The position numbers and the translations under genes are program-made. From the NCBI RefSeq assembly GCF_017347585.1, contig NZ_AP024480.1, positions 952,001 to 1,016,000 of the forward strand: DNA of 64,000 nt, written 5' to 3'. Origin of the DNA: Caldicellulosiruptor diazotrophicus (GTDB taxonomy: Bacteria > Bacillota > Thermoanaerobacteria > Caldicellulosiruptorales > Caldicellulosiruptoraceae). Under the pieces are notes generated by a model. That model saw nothing but the letters and a program-made list of their open reading frames with translations, did not search any database and was not told the origin of the DNA. Shown piece by piece: positions 18,998-29,400 of the stretch (positions within the stretch are counted from its first letter, which is position 1; the number at the start of each line of letters is the position of its first letter).

Positions 18998-21202
18998 ATG
19001 TATGTTTCAGAACTCTACATAGTAAATTATAAAAGCATTAAAAAAGAAAAAATTAAATTTAATCCTGGAAAAAATGTTTTAGTGGGAAAAAATAATGCTG
19101 GAAAGAGTAACATTATTAAGGCTTTAGAACTATTATTAGGTGAAAGATATCCAACTACAGTACAATTTGAAGAAAGAGATTTTTATTGTAGCCAGATAGA
19201 AGATGTAAAGGAATCAAGTAGATATTTTTTTATAGCTGTTAAACTTGAGGGAGAAGATTATAATGTTGATGAAATTAAAAAATTAAAAGGACTTTATATT
19301 GTAAATCTTGGAAACAAACAAAATCCTATATTGTATTTATATAATAATAAAGTAGAATTGAATGATGAGGTTAATTTATTTAACTATTTGTTGTCCAGCA
19401 ATATTAGCGATATTGGTAAAGATTATAAACGTTCTATAACGAATGACGAGGAAATATTGAAATTTTTTAAGCAATGTGAAGAATTTTATATATTCTTATA
19501 TGTTGACAGAGAAGATCATGAAAACGAAAATGAATTTAAAAAAGTATATTCACTAATTGTAAAAAATAAAGATGATGGTAATTATTATAGAATAGCAATA
19601 TCAAATGAATTAAAGAGTGCCCTTATTACTTGTGCAGTTTTGCCTGCGTTTAGGGATCCTCAGAATCAATTTAGGATAAATTCATGGACTTGGTACGGAA
19701 AGTTAATAAGAAATATATGGGAGTCAGGTAATAAAGAAATTAAATCTGATATCCAGACCAAATTATCTGAATTAAAAGAGAAAACAGAAGAAATTTTCAA
19801 AGAAGCTGTTGTGGATTTAAAGAATAACTTAGAAAAAGCTATTTATAACACAGAAATTTCATTTCAAATGTTGCAAAATACAAATGATGATTTATATAAA
19901 GGTATAAATATTTTTGTAAACGATGGAATTGATTCGCCGTTATACGACAAAGGTTCAGGTATTCAGAGTGCTATTGCTATTTCTTTATTTTCATACTATT
20001 GCAACAGATTTCACAGAGGTTCTTCGCTTTTAGTTGTAGAAGAACCAGAGATATATTTACATCCACAAGCAAAAAGAGCATTATCACAGAGATTAGATGA
20101 TTTTGTAAATAATAACAAAAGAGATGAGATAAAAAACCAAGTTATAATAACCACACATTCACCGGAATTTGTCAGAAATACTCCATTAGAAAACATAATT
20201 GTAGTTAGAAAAGAAAATAACATAGAAACAAAGATAAGTCGTTTAAATGCAGAAAGGGATATTAGAGAAATTCAGAAAATAAGTAATATATTGTGGAGTA
20301 ATAATGCAGAAATACTGTTTGCTGACAAGGTTATTTTAGTGGAAGGTGGAGAGTTTTATTTACTGCCGTTAATTGCTGATAAAATGTTAGGTGAAAAAAG
20401 GTCTTTAGAAAAAAGAAATATTAGCATTGCTAAAGTAGGTGGGAAAAGCTATTTTAAATCTTATATGCAACTATTATCCGATTTAAATATAGAATGCTTT
20501 GTGATAGCCGATTTTGATATTTTAGAAAATGGTATAGAAGATTTTAAGGAATTTATAAGTAAAGATTTAGAAGAAGAAATAAGTAAAATTAAAGGAATAT
20601 TAAATTCGATTAGGGAAAGGGAAAAAAATGAAATTGATTACAGTAAAATTAAAAAAGCGTGTTCTGATAAAAATAGCTTGGATGCAAAGAAATTTTATGA
20701 AATAATAGAACGAGTATGTCAAATGGGGGAGTATGACCAAGAATTACAACTAATTTGGGAATACATAAAAAGTAGACATCAGAAAAAAATTAATGGTGAA
20801 ATTTTAGATAAGTATGAAGTAGAAGAGAAAACAATATATGACTTTATTGATAGACTGAAAAATTATAATATCTTTGTTATGAAAAGAGGAGAACTGGAAG
20901 ATTATATAACTGACTATGGGGAGAAAAAAGCGTCTGAGTTAGATCTAAAGTTTAGAAAAGAGCTAAAGATTATAAAATTTGCTGAAATGGTTGAGGAAGG
21001 CAAAGAGGAGTTGTCAAATTTATTTAATTACAAAGAATATGAAGAAATATTGAAGTTTATATTGAACTTTGAAAATAAGCAAGGAGAAGTTAAAATATCA
21101 GAAAGAAGCAGTTTAGAAAGTGAAGACGATTTGTTATATGAACTTGAAGAAGAAATCCTTGATGAAATATTTGAAGAGGGATTATTTGAGGTGAATAATT
21201 AG
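18998..21202 (+). CDS. OLD-family ATPase-TOPRIM nuclease
   Basis: A 734-residue protein with an ABC/SMC-type ATPase split by inserts: Walker A VGKNNAGKSNIIKALELLL (about 30), signature-like KGSGIQSAIAIS (about 318), Walker B LLVVEEPEIYLHPQAKR (about 345) and the His switch VIITTHSPEFV (about 384). A TOPRIM domain follows: VILVEGGEFYLLPLIADKM (about 446), FVIADFDILENG (about 502) and a long charged C-terminal helical part. This is the OLD/GajA architecture of ATP-regulated DNA nickases or nucleases, longer than GajA (about 580 residues). It directly follows the RecQ-type helicase and probably forms a two-gene defence unit with it. Confidence 0.88.
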   Translation: MYVSELYIVNYKSIKKEKIKFNPGKNVLVGKNNAGKSNIIKALELLLGERYPTTVQFEERDFYCSQIEDVKESSRYFFIAVKLEGEDYNVDEIKKLKGLYIVNLGNKQNPILYLYNNKVELNDEVNLFNYLLSSNISDIGKDYKRSITNDEEILKFFKQCEEFYIFLYVDREDHENENEFKKVYSLIVKNKDDGNYYRIAISNELKSALITCAVLPAFRDPQNQFRINSWTWYGKLIRNIWESGNKEIKSDIQTKLSELKEKTEEIFKEAVVDLKNNLEKAIYNTEISFQMLQNTNDDLYKGINIFVNDGIDSPLYDKGSGIQSAIAISLFSYYCNRFHRGSSLLVVEEPEIYLHPQAKRALSQRLDDFVNNNKRDEIKNQVIITTHSPEFVRNTPLENIIVVRKENNIETKISRLNAERDIREIQKISNILWSNNAEILFADKVILVEGGEFYLLPLIADKMLGEKRSLEKRNISIAKVGGKSYFKSYMQLLSDLNIECFVIADFDILENGIEDFKEFISKDLEEEISKIKGILNSIREREKNEIDYSKIKKACSDKNSLDAKKFYEIIERVCQMGEYDQELQLIWEYIKSRHQKKINGEILDKYEVEEKTIYDFIDRLKNYNIFVMKRGELEDYITDYGEKKASELDLKFRKELKIIKFAEMVEEGKEELSNLFNYKEYEEILKFILNFENKQGEVKISERSSLESEDDLLYELEEEILDEIFEEGLFEVNN

Positions 21203-21295
21203 AGAAAAATTGAATTTTAATAGAAATAACGCTAATATATTTATTGAATATTTATTGATATTATATTAACAAAAACTCACCGGAGGTAAACACAC

Positions 21296-24200
21296 ATGAA
21301 AACCCTTTTCGAACTTTGTAAACCAAGAGAAGATGTATTTGCTACAAGATCGTCAGAGGATGTTCAGGAGATTTCAGACCTTCTTTCTGACAAAATCAAT
21401 CCTGAAAAATTTTTTGATCAAACGTACATAACAAATGGTATGAGAAGGCTTTTTGATGTTGCTTTTAGAAGGTTCAAAGGTTTGGATGAAAGCCAGGGTT
21501 TGATTGTTTTAAGACAGGCTATGGGCGGCGGAAAAACCCATAACATGATTGCGCTTGGGCTTTTAGCAAAGTATCCAGAGTTAAGAAAAAAGGTTTTAGG
21601 CGAAAATTACCCATATTTTTATGAAGGAAGAGTAAGAACTGCCATCTTTACAGGCAGGTGGACAAACTCAATTCCCTGGGTTGAAATTGCAAAACAGCTG
21701 GGCAAGCAGGAAATACTAAACAATATTTTGAGCAATCATATGCATGCACCGGGTGACAGAGAGTGGACAGATCTTCTTTCAGGCGACCCATTATTGATAC
21801 TTTTGGACGAGCTTCCGCTTTATCTTGATTATGCACGTTCAATACCGGTTGGCGAGAGCAATTTTGGAAAAGTGGTGTCTATAGGACTTTCAAATCTGTT
21901 CAACAGCATTCAGAAAAAGGAACTTTCCAACGTTATGATTGTTGTATCCGACCTTCAGGCTGCATATGAACAGGGTGGACAGCTTTTGAGAAGTGCTCTG
22001 GCTTTTGAGCTTGACAAAGAAGCAACCAGGGTTGCTTTTTCAATACAGCCTGTTGACATGGTAACAAACGATATATACTGTATTTTGCGAAAAAGATTCT
22101 TTGTTGAATATCCTCAAGACCCGGAAAATGATGCGGATGTTGACCAGATTGCAAGGGCATACAAAGAAGAGATTTCAGAAGGAAATAAAAAAGGACAGAC
22201 AACTGTTGAGCCAGAAAGGATTTACACAGAAATAAAAAGGACATATCCTTTTCATCCTGCAATAATGGATCTTGTAAGCCGGTTCAGAGAAAATGTCAAT
22301 TTCCAGCAAACAAGAGGACTCATTCGTCTTATGAGACATTACATGAAATATTTGTATAAAGATGAAGGACGGCTTGCAAAGGAGAGGTATCTTATTGAAC
22401 CATGCGACTTTGATTTGAGCGACTACAGCACGCGTGAAGAAATAATCAATATAAAGCAGAGCTTAGAGAATGCAATAATGCACGATGTTTATTCTACAGC
22501 ATATATTACCACTGCCAAGTCTATTGACCAGAAGTATAACACAGACCTTGCAAGCAAAGTGGCAAAGCTTATTCTGCTATCTTCACTTTCTGAGATAACA
22601 AAATCACCGCTTGGGCTAACATCAGGTGAAATTTATGCTTACCTGCTTTCACCCGGCAGGGCTTTGAGTATTTTTTCAAACGTTTTAGAAGATTTCAAAC
22701 AAAATTCTCTTCATGCAAGAATAGACAGCAGTGACAGAATTTATCTTGCGCCTGTTGAAAATGTTGTTGCAAGAATGAGAAAATTCAAGAGTATGCATAC
22801 CCTCGATGAAGCTGAAGAACGATTAGAAAGGTATTTAAGAAGCTTTTTTGAACCGCGTAATTTTAACTGTTATCAGAAAGTATATCAAAAGGTTATTGCA
22901 CTGCCGAATGATATTTCTAAGATTCCTGTTGATATGAACAATGTAACCCTTGTTATTTCAAAACCTTACAATAACAGAGGTGACTTAAATCCTGCTCTTA
23001 AAGATTTCTGGGCTAATCAGACATATAAGAACAGACTTTTGTTCCTGACTGGTTCTACAAATATGTATGATTCCCTTTTGGAAAAGATAAGAGAATATAT
23101 TTGCTGGGAAGATGTTCTGGAAGAATTAAAAAGAGATGGGATTCCTGCAACAGACTCTGAATACAAAAGAGCTGAAAATGAACTGACAAAGTCGGCAAAC
23201 AGCATCTTGGAGACAATTAGAGAGACATTCAACAAGCTTTACTACCCGCAAAGACTTCCACTCAAGCATGAGGCTGAGCTTATTTCTGTAGATGTGAAAA
23301 TTGAGGTTCAGAATGAAAATAATCAAGAGAAAAAAACATCAGGACTTCTTGGAAACAATAGAGATGGTGAAAGAATTATTCAGGAAGTATTGAGGGGAAA
23401 GAAATATATTGAGCCTGCTGATATTAACGAGTTTCGCGAAAAAGTAGAGAGTATTTTGTTTACTCAAGAAAGAATGAGCTGGAGCGAGGTTGTTGAGAGA
23501 GCTGCTAGGGATGCAAGATGGTTCTGGCATCCGCCTCAAGCTCTTGAGGATTTAAAAAGGGACATGATTTCAAAAGGGCTGTGGAAAGAAGACTCTGGCT
23601 ATGTTTTAAGAGGAGAAGCTGCAAAGGAAAAATCAACTGTAATGGTAAGGGTGTTATATCCTGATTTTGATACGGGTGAGTTAGTGTTAAAACTTACGCC
23701 AATGTATGGAGATACAGTTTATTATGAAGAAGGGGACCAAATACCAACAGAAAATTCACAAACTGTTCAAAATAAAAATGAGTTTAGAACAAAATCGGTG
23801 AAAATAAATTTCTTATGCGTTGATTCTTCAGGTTTTTATCCAAAAGGAGATATTGTAAAATTTGAATCTCCAATATACTTAGACGACAACATTCGCTTTA
23901 CAGATAATGAAGGGAAAATGCACATAAAAGTGAGAACTGTGCCAAGAGCTAAGGTTTTATACACAACTGACGGCTCAAGCCCACGATACAATGGGATTGA
24001 AGCTCAAAACGGTGATATTACAATACCGGATAACTGTAAACTGATTATTATAATTGCTGAAAAAGATGGTGTGTATTCTGAACAAAAGACTATAAAAATA
24101 GGTAGCAATACACGACCTGGAGTTGCTGAACAGTCTTTGGATTATGAAAAACCTGTAAGGTTAAAGCTTTCAAGCAATAAGAAAATTATTATATACAGCA

Positions 24201-24514
24201 TTGAAGATCTTAATAGAGAAGCTTCCCTTTTAAAAGAATATGGTGGCAGATTTGTCAGCTATAATTTAGAGATATATAAAGACGATGATAACTATGTTGT
24301 TATTCATTCCAGAAAGCAGCAAGGCGAGGAAGTTGAAGAGGTTTTTTCTAATATAGAAAAAGTCAAAACAAACTTTTATCCGGAAAACATTCAAAACATA
24401 AGAGGTGTCATATCAGAAGTTTTGTTTGATGATGCAAAGAAATTTGAAGAATGGCTAAAGCAAAAAGGAAGGTCACTGCAAGAGTTCAGGGAGGCAATAA
24501 TACAAGATGAATAA
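21296..24514 (+). CDS. DUF499 ATPase, defence-associated
   Basis: A 1072-residue P-loop ATPase of the DUF499 family. Walker A is RQAMGGGKTHNMIALGLLA (about 73-90) and Walker B is PLLILLDELPLYLDYARS (about 163). A PFHPAIMDLVSRF region (about 320) and RGLIRLMRHYMKYLY follow. Near residue 888, VLYTTDGSSPRYNG resembles the chitobiase/hexosaminidase C-terminal beta-sandwich, an accessory domain. It acts with DUF1156 methylases and PLD helicases in predicted defence loci, in the manner of BrxC/PglY. GGAGGT lies before ATG 21296. The last 8 bases overlap the DUF3780 gene. Confidence 0.9.
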   Translation: MKTLFELCKPREDVFATRSSEDVQEISDLLSDKINPEKFFDQTYITNGMRRLFDVAFRRFKGLDESQGLIVLRQAMGGGKTHNMIALGLLAKYPELRKKVLGENYPYFYEGRVRTAIFTGRWTNSIPWVEIAKQLGKQEILNNILSNHMHAPGDREWTDLLSGDPLLILLDELPLYLDYARSIPVGESNFGKVVSIGLSNLFNSIQKKELSNVMIVVSDLQAAYEQGGQLLRSALAFELDKEATRVAFSIQPVDMVTNDIYCILRKRFFVEYPQDPENDADVDQIARAYKEEISEGNKKGQTTVEPERIYTEIKRTYPFHPAIMDLVSRFRENVNFQQTRGLIRLMRHYMKYLYKDEGRLAKERYLIEPCDFDLSDYSTREEIINIKQSLENAIMHDVYSTAYITTAKSIDQKYNTDLASKVAKLILLSSLSEITKSPLGLTSGEIYAYLLSPGRALSIFSNVLEDFKQNSLHARIDSSDRIYLAPVENVVARMRKFKSMHTLDEAEERLERYLRSFFEPRNFNCYQKVYQKVIALPNDISKIPVDMNNVTLVISKPYNNRGDLNPALKDFWANQTYKNRLLFLTGSTNMYDSLLEKIREYICWEDVLEELKRDGIPATDSEYKRAENELTKSANSILETIRETFNKLYYPQRLPLKHEAELISVDVKIEVQNENNQEKKTSGLLGNNRDGERIIQEVLRGKKYIEPADINEFREKVESILFTQERMSWSEVVERAARDARWFWHPPQALEDLKRDMISKGLWKEDSGYVLRGEAAKEKSTVMVRVLYPDFDTGELVLKLTPMYGDTVYYEEGDQIPTENSQTVQNKNEFRTKSVKINFLCVDSSGFYPKGDIVKFESPIYLDDNIRFTDNEGKMHIKVRTVPRAKVLYTTDGSSPRYNGIEAQNGDITIPDNCKLIIIIAEKDGVYSEQKTIKIGSNTRPGVAEQSLDYEKPVRLKLSSNKKIIIYSIEDLNREASLLKEYGGRFVSYNLEIYKDDDNYVVIHSRKQQGEEVEEVFSNIEKVKTNFYPENIQNIRGVISEVLFDDAKKFEEWLKQKGRSLQEFREAIIQDE

Positions 24515-25109
24515 ATCTAAAAAAAAGGGTAAGTTAGAATCAATAGGTTTTGGATTTAATCCAGAAGAGACACAGCACCATTTTTTAGTTGTAATACCAC
24601 ATGGAAAAAATGAAAAGGTCTTGGTTTATGAAAGGTTTATATGGCAGGAAGGGAAGGAAGTTCAGCAGATAGACGAGAGCAACTCTCTTGACAGCCAGCT
24701 AAAGGTATCTATTCCAAAATGGCTGTGGCAGAGGGTTGCTCCTTATCTTGCTCAGGAGTTTAATTACAGGCTTGAAAAAGAGGGATATAAAAAAGCCAAA
24801 TGGAAAGAAGGGCAAAATCCTGTTCACAGACTTTTTGGCAAAGAGCTTGTAGTTTTGCTCTGGGCAGTTGAGGATTGCACAGATGATTCACAGGTACCGG
24901 TTGCCATTGTCAACTGGCAGGGTTTAAGACCTGAAGAGAGATGGTGGCTTTACGGTGTTACCAATGCTGCAACAGGAAGGGTAAATGATAGAAAAGGCTG
25001 GAGAAAGGCATTAAAATATGCTTTGCTTGAAAACCCGGTTAGCCAGAAACAGATAAAGCAGCTTGATTTTGAGAGCATGAAAAATCAAAAGACAGTTTAT
25101 GAAGATTAA
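24507..25109 (+). CDS. DUF3780 protein of the DUF499/DUF1156 system
   Basis: A 200-residue soluble protein beginning with a lysine-rich segment and containing EETQHHFLVVIPHGKNEKVL, PVHRLFGKELVVLLWAVEDC and NWQGLRPEERWWLYGVTNAA, which match the DUF3780 family. These proteins occur between DUF499 ATPases and DUF1156 methylases; their biochemistry is unknown. Translation is coupled to the upstream gene by an 8-base overlap, which argues for a stoichiometric partner of the ATPase or methylase. No catalytic residues can be assigned. Confidence 0.85.
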   Translation: MNKSKKKGKLESIGFGFNPEETQHHFLVVIPHGKNEKVLVYERFIWQEGKEVQQIDESNSLDSQLKVSIPKWLWQRVAPYLAQEFNYRLEKEGYKKAKWKEGQNPVHRLFGKELVVLLWAVEDCTDDSQVPVAIVNWQGLRPEERWWLYGVTNAATGRVNDRKGWRKALKYALLENPVSQKQIKQLDFESMKNQKTVYED

Positions 25110-26301
25110 ATACAAAGCTTAATAAGGGAGGCAATTTGCTTTGATAGATAAATCTTTGATTGAGGTGCAGTTTCCTGTATTAAAGCTTTCAAAAGAGGCG
25201 TTTAAAGAGAGAAAAGCTGGGTCTGGTCAGCTTTTGACAGGTCTTGGCAAGTGGTGGGGAAGGAAACCTCTTGTGCTTGTTCGAGCTTTGCTTTTAGGAT
25301 ATCTTATTCCTGCTTCAGAAAATCCAAAAAAAGATATGGAGATTTTTCTAAAGCTCATGGGTATGGACGAAGAAGGGCTTAAAACAAGAAGAAAAGGCAG
25401 CATCACTGCAAAAGAAGCATATGAATTCGCAACAGATGAGGAGAAAGAAAAATATTTTGAGGTTTCAGTAGATGGTAAAATATCTTACAAAAGAGGTTTG
25501 TCGAAAGCAGACAGAGAAGAAATTCAAAACAGAATATTTAGCAGAATGCCGTATGAACAGAAGTTGAAATATTGCATAAGAGTAGATGAGCTTGAAAATT
25601 TGCCAGAAAGCACGTGGAAAGAAATAAATGAATATCTGGGAACAAATGCCTATTCTTATCAGGAACTGATAGATGAACTTGGCAGAAAGAGGTTTGGGGA
25701 ACTTCCAACAGTTGGAGACCCGTTTTGCGGTGGAGGCAGCATTCCATTTGAAGCTGCAAGACTTGGATTTAACGTCTTTGCATCTGATTTAAATCCAATT
25801 GCAATGCTTCTTACGTGGGCAGCATTGAATCTTTTAAGTCTTCCAGAAGAAGAGATTGAAAAACTTAAAGATTTCCAAAAGAGAGTATTTGAAGAAGCAG
25901 ACAAGATAATTACGCAGTGGGGAGTTGAGCACAACTCAAAAGGGCACAGGGCAAATGCATATATCTACTGTGTTGAGACAATATGTCCTGAGTGTGGTTA
26001 TAAAGTGCCTTTGATTCCTTCTCTTGTGATTGGTAAGAATTCAAAAACAGTTGCAGTTTTGCGTGAAAATCCAGCAATTAAGGGATTTGATATTGAAATT
26101 AAGATGGGTGCAAGTCAAGAAGAAGTTGAAAGAGCAGCAAAGAGTGGAACAGTTAAAGGTGGATATCTTGTTTGTCCTCATTGTAAGATGGAGACGAGTA
26201 TATCAACAATTAGAGGAGATAGAACTGAAAATGGCAAAACCATTTGGGGATTGAGACGATGGGAAAAGAATGAGTTTTTGCCAAGAGAGGATGATGTGTT
26301 T

Positions 26302-26310
26302 CAAGAAAGG
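26302..26310. repeat. Left target-site duplication of the IS
   Basis: CAAGAAAGG, identical to 27617-27625. Confidence 0.88.
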
Positions 26311-27616
26311 AGACTTGTCAAGAATTTTGTGTTTCCAATTTATAACGCAAGTTGTAAAGTTGGGTTATGTTATTGATGCATTTTCTAATACTGGGAACTC
26401 CATTTTTCCATTTTGTACGGCGTAAGTTCTCTCGCTGTAAGTAAATATTAATTTCTAAGACTTCAACAGACTGAAAGTATCCACCTGAATTTACTCTAAT
26501 CTTTTCAATCATGCTATTTACACTTTCAACGGCGTTTGTGGTGTAGATATGCTTCCTTAATTCCTCAGGGTATTTCATATGGGCAAGATAAAACTCTGCT
26601 TTTTCTGATATTGCTTTAATAAATCGAGGATATTTTGAAAGGTATCCATCGCAAAGTTCTTTAAATTTCAGTACAGCTTCGTCAAAATCGGAGGAAGAAA
26701 TTCTAAGTCTGTCTAAACTCTTGTTAAAAGCTGAAGCATCCTCTTTTGTCATATGTTTTCTGACATTACGTTGGAGGTGGACAAAACACAGTTGATGGTC
26801 AGCAAGAGGATAAGCAAGTTTGACAGCATCTATAATACCAGGGAAGTCATCACTTATGACAATTAGAATCTCTTTTAGCCCTCTTGTAATTAAGTCTTCA
26901 AATACTTTCATCCAATCAGCCTTATTTTCTTTGCCGAAGAAAGTGTAGACACCGAAAATGTCTTTTTTACCTTCTAAGTCGATACCGAGGACAACATAAC
27001 AAGTAGCTTGTTTAACCTTAGAATTATCCTTAACTTCACAATGATAACCATCGATGATGAGAGCAAAAGCACTTGTTGGTAGTTCTCTTTGTTTGAATAA
27101 CTGAAGCTCATTTTTAAGGTCTTCTTTGATTTTTAGTATTTCATTTTCGGAATATGGAAGATTCAAAGCTTTCAAAGTCTGGACAAGGGAACTTTCGGAA
27201 TAACCATTGACGACTAAAGACATAAGCAGGTCAGTGTATGAACTATCAACTCTTTTGTAGCGGTCAGGGAGGATAGAAGGTCGGAAATTACCAGTACGTG
27301 TGCGAGGGACAGAGATTTCAAGACTGCCAACAGGTGTTGCAAGTTTTCTATCGTAAAAACCATTGCCTTTGTCATTGTCATTTTTAGCAAGGTACACTGA
27401 TCTTTCCGATAACATAAAGCAATCGAGCAAGTTTTCTAAGAGTTGCTTTAGAGCTGGGCGGTTAGGATCATCTTTGGAGCAATACATATTTAATACTTGC
27501 TCTACAGCCATGTTTTTAGCAGTCTCAATAATTTCGTTTTTATTCATTTTAAGTAGCCCCCTTGATAATTATTTCAATACTAATTATACAGTGGACACAA
27601 TTTTATTTTAACTCCC
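26311..27616 (-). mobile_element. IS256-family insertion sequence, 1306 bp
   Basis: Bounded by a 9-bp direct repeat and imperfect inverted repeats: the left end AGACTTGTCAAG and, on the other strand, the right end GGGAGTTAAAAT. The 22-base ends match best at the inner TTGTGT. It carries one transposase gene on the minus strand. The exact fit of the ends with a clean duplication shows a simple, probably recent insertion. An 8-bp duplication with the edge moved by one base is also possible. Confidence 0.88.
26318..27547 (-). CDS. IS256/Mutator-family transposase
   Basis: A 409-residue transposase, the usual length. The DDE residues lie in ALIIDGYHCEVKD, LIVISDDFPGIIDAVKLAYP and TTNAVESVNSMIEKIR. 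The motif QLCFVHLQRNVRKH after the second Asp is typical of the family. The frame is intact, so the element may still be active. It is antisense to the methylase it interrupts. ATG 27547 is preceded by AAGGGGGCTACTTAAA. Confidence 0.93.
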   Translation of the reverse strand: MNKNEIIETAKNMAVEQVLNMYCSKDDPNRPALKQLLENLLDCFMLSERSVYLAKNDNDKGNGFYDRKLATPVGSLEISVPRTRTGNFRPSILPDRYKRVDSSYTDLLMSLVVNGYSESSLVQTLKALNLPYSENEILKIKEDLKNELQLFKQRELPTSAFALIIDGYHCEVKDNSKVKQATCYVVLGIDLEGKKDIFGVYTFFGKENKADWMKVFEDLITRGLKEILIVISDDFPGIIDAVKLAYPLADHQLCFVHLQRNVRKHMTKEDASAFNKSLDRLRISSSDFDEAVLKFKELCDGYLSKYPRFIKAISEKAEFYLAHMKYPEELRKHIYTTNAVESVNSMIEKIRVNSGGYFQSVEVLEINIYLQRENLRRTKWKNGVPSIRKCINNITQLYNLRYKLETQNS

Positions 27617-27625
27617 CAAGAAAGG
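27617..27625. repeat. Right target-site duplication of the IS
   Basis: CAAGAAAGG, identical to 26302-26310; the methylase frame resumes here. Confidence 0.88.
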
Positions 27626-29400
27626 CTTTATTGCATAAGGTATGAAGACGAAAATGGACAGAGATACTACAAAGCACCCGATGAAGAAGATTTGGAAAGA
27701 GAGATGAAGGTTGTTGAGCTTCTAAAAGAAAGATTTGATGAGTGGCAGCAAAAAGGATATATTCCAAGTGATATGATTGAAGAGGGGTATAATACAAATC
27801 AGGTTATTAGAGAACGCGGTTGGGCTTACTGGCATCAGCTTTTCAATCCAAGACAGCTTCTTTTGCACGGGCTTTTAATGGAGCTTATTGACAGAGAGGC
27901 AAAGACAAGAGAGGAAAAGATAGTTGGGCTTTTGGGGGTTAACAGGTGTTGTAATCGAAATTCAAAATTATGCCAATGGATTAATGATGATACTCATATT
28001 AATGCTCAGACTTTTTATAACCAAGCTTTAAATACTTTTTACAATTATGGATGCAGACCTTTAAATAATTTACAAGAATTCTATATTATACCATTGTCGA
28101 GACGATATGTCAAAAACAAAAATATAGAAATTAAATTAGGTAATGCCAGTGATACGAACTATAAATGCCATATTTGGATAACAGACCCGCCATATGCTGA
28201 TGCTGTGAACTATCATGAGCTGTCTGAATTCTTTTTGGCATGGGACAGGAAGTTTTTAAAAGAGGTATTTCCGGACTGGTATACAGACAGCAAAAGAGCT
28301 CTGGCAATAAAGGGAAGTGACAAAGAGACTTTTAAAGAGACATTTTTGCCGGCAATGAAGAACATAGTTTCACATATGCATGAAAATGGCTATTTTATTT
28401 TGATGTTTACACACCAGGACTCAGAGGTGTTTGCAGACCTGACTGAAATTTTGTTAGAATCAGGACTTATGTCTGTCAACGCATGGAGCATTGTAACAGA
28501 AACAGAAGACAGTATCTCAGAGGGTAATTTTGTTCAATCAACAGTATCAGTTGTTCTCAAAAGGATAGACAAGAGCAATTTAGAGCCTGTATTTATTGAA
28601 GAGCTTTATCCTGTGGGGAAAGAAGAGGTTGAGCGACAAATAAATCTCATGTATGAACTTGACAGCAGCCAGCAAGAACCAATTTACAGTCCTACAGATT
28701 TAGAGCTCTCGGGCTATTATGCAGCGCTTCGCGTGCTGACATCCTGCAATCTAAAGGCAACAAATCAAAAAATCAAAGAGTTTCTGGATGCAATGAGGGA
28801 ATACGCAAGCAGCTTTGTTGTTCCAGATGGATTGAAATCTCTCGGGTATGATAAAGATTTTGTTTATGATATATGGCGAAAGATGGATGCGTATGAGAAG
28901 TTCTATATAAGAGGCATTGAATTTGAAACAAGGGGCGAAAGGAGAATAGGCGTATTTCAGGATGCAGCAAGGAGTCTGGGTATAGCAGACTATGATGAAC
29001 TTTTTGCAGAAAGAAAGCCAAATAATGCAAGGTTAAAAACAGCAACAGAGCTCGGGCAGGAGATGGTTGTAACAAAGCATGGATTTAGCTCAACAACTCT
29101 CAGAATGTGTCTTTTGGCTATTAATAATGCTGTAAAGAAAACAGAAGAAATAACAGATGTTGCAGAAGCTGTGGAAGCTGCACACGAAATGTTAAAGACA
29201 AAGCTTGAAACAAAATACTGGAATGAAAAATCTAAGATAGAATTGATTTTCAGATACCTGTCAAGGCTTGAGAAAATAAACACCATGCAGCACTGGAAGC
29301 TTGACTCTCAAATAGCTTCTTATTTAGCAGAAAGAATTTCAAGTGATAGAATATAAGGATTATTATAATTACACTGAAAAGGAGGATAGGTGAAAACGAC

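Larger units (their letters stand above)
25141..29356 (+). pseudogene. DUF1156 DNA methyltransferase interrupted by IS256-family element
   Basis: Two collinear pieces: 25141-26310 (390 codons) and 27626-29356 (576 codons plus stop). The first has GKWWGRKPLVLVRALLLGY, the DUF1156 signature, and SAM motif I DPFCGGGSIPFEAARLG, then a CPECG...CPHCK zinc ribbon. The second has motif IV DPPYADAVNYHELSEFF. Deleting the insert and one 9-bp repeat joins them in frame (FQER|LYCIRYEDENG) as a 966-residue protein of normal family length. Motif order I then IV fits a gamma-type amino-methylase. As it stands, the first piece reads 21 foreign codons into the IS before a stop, and a shortened C-terminal piece could start at ATG 27692. 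The enzyme should be inactive. TTG 25141 follows GGGAGG. Confidence 0.88.

Noticed and set aside
25141-29356. Two separate methyltransferase genes
   Set aside because: The halves join in one frame when the IS and one 9-bp repeat are removed, each lacks essential motifs found in the other, and the total length fits the family.
29390-29392. GTG start for the zinc-ribbon gene with better ribosome-site spacing
   Set aside because: It is out of frame with the coding region.
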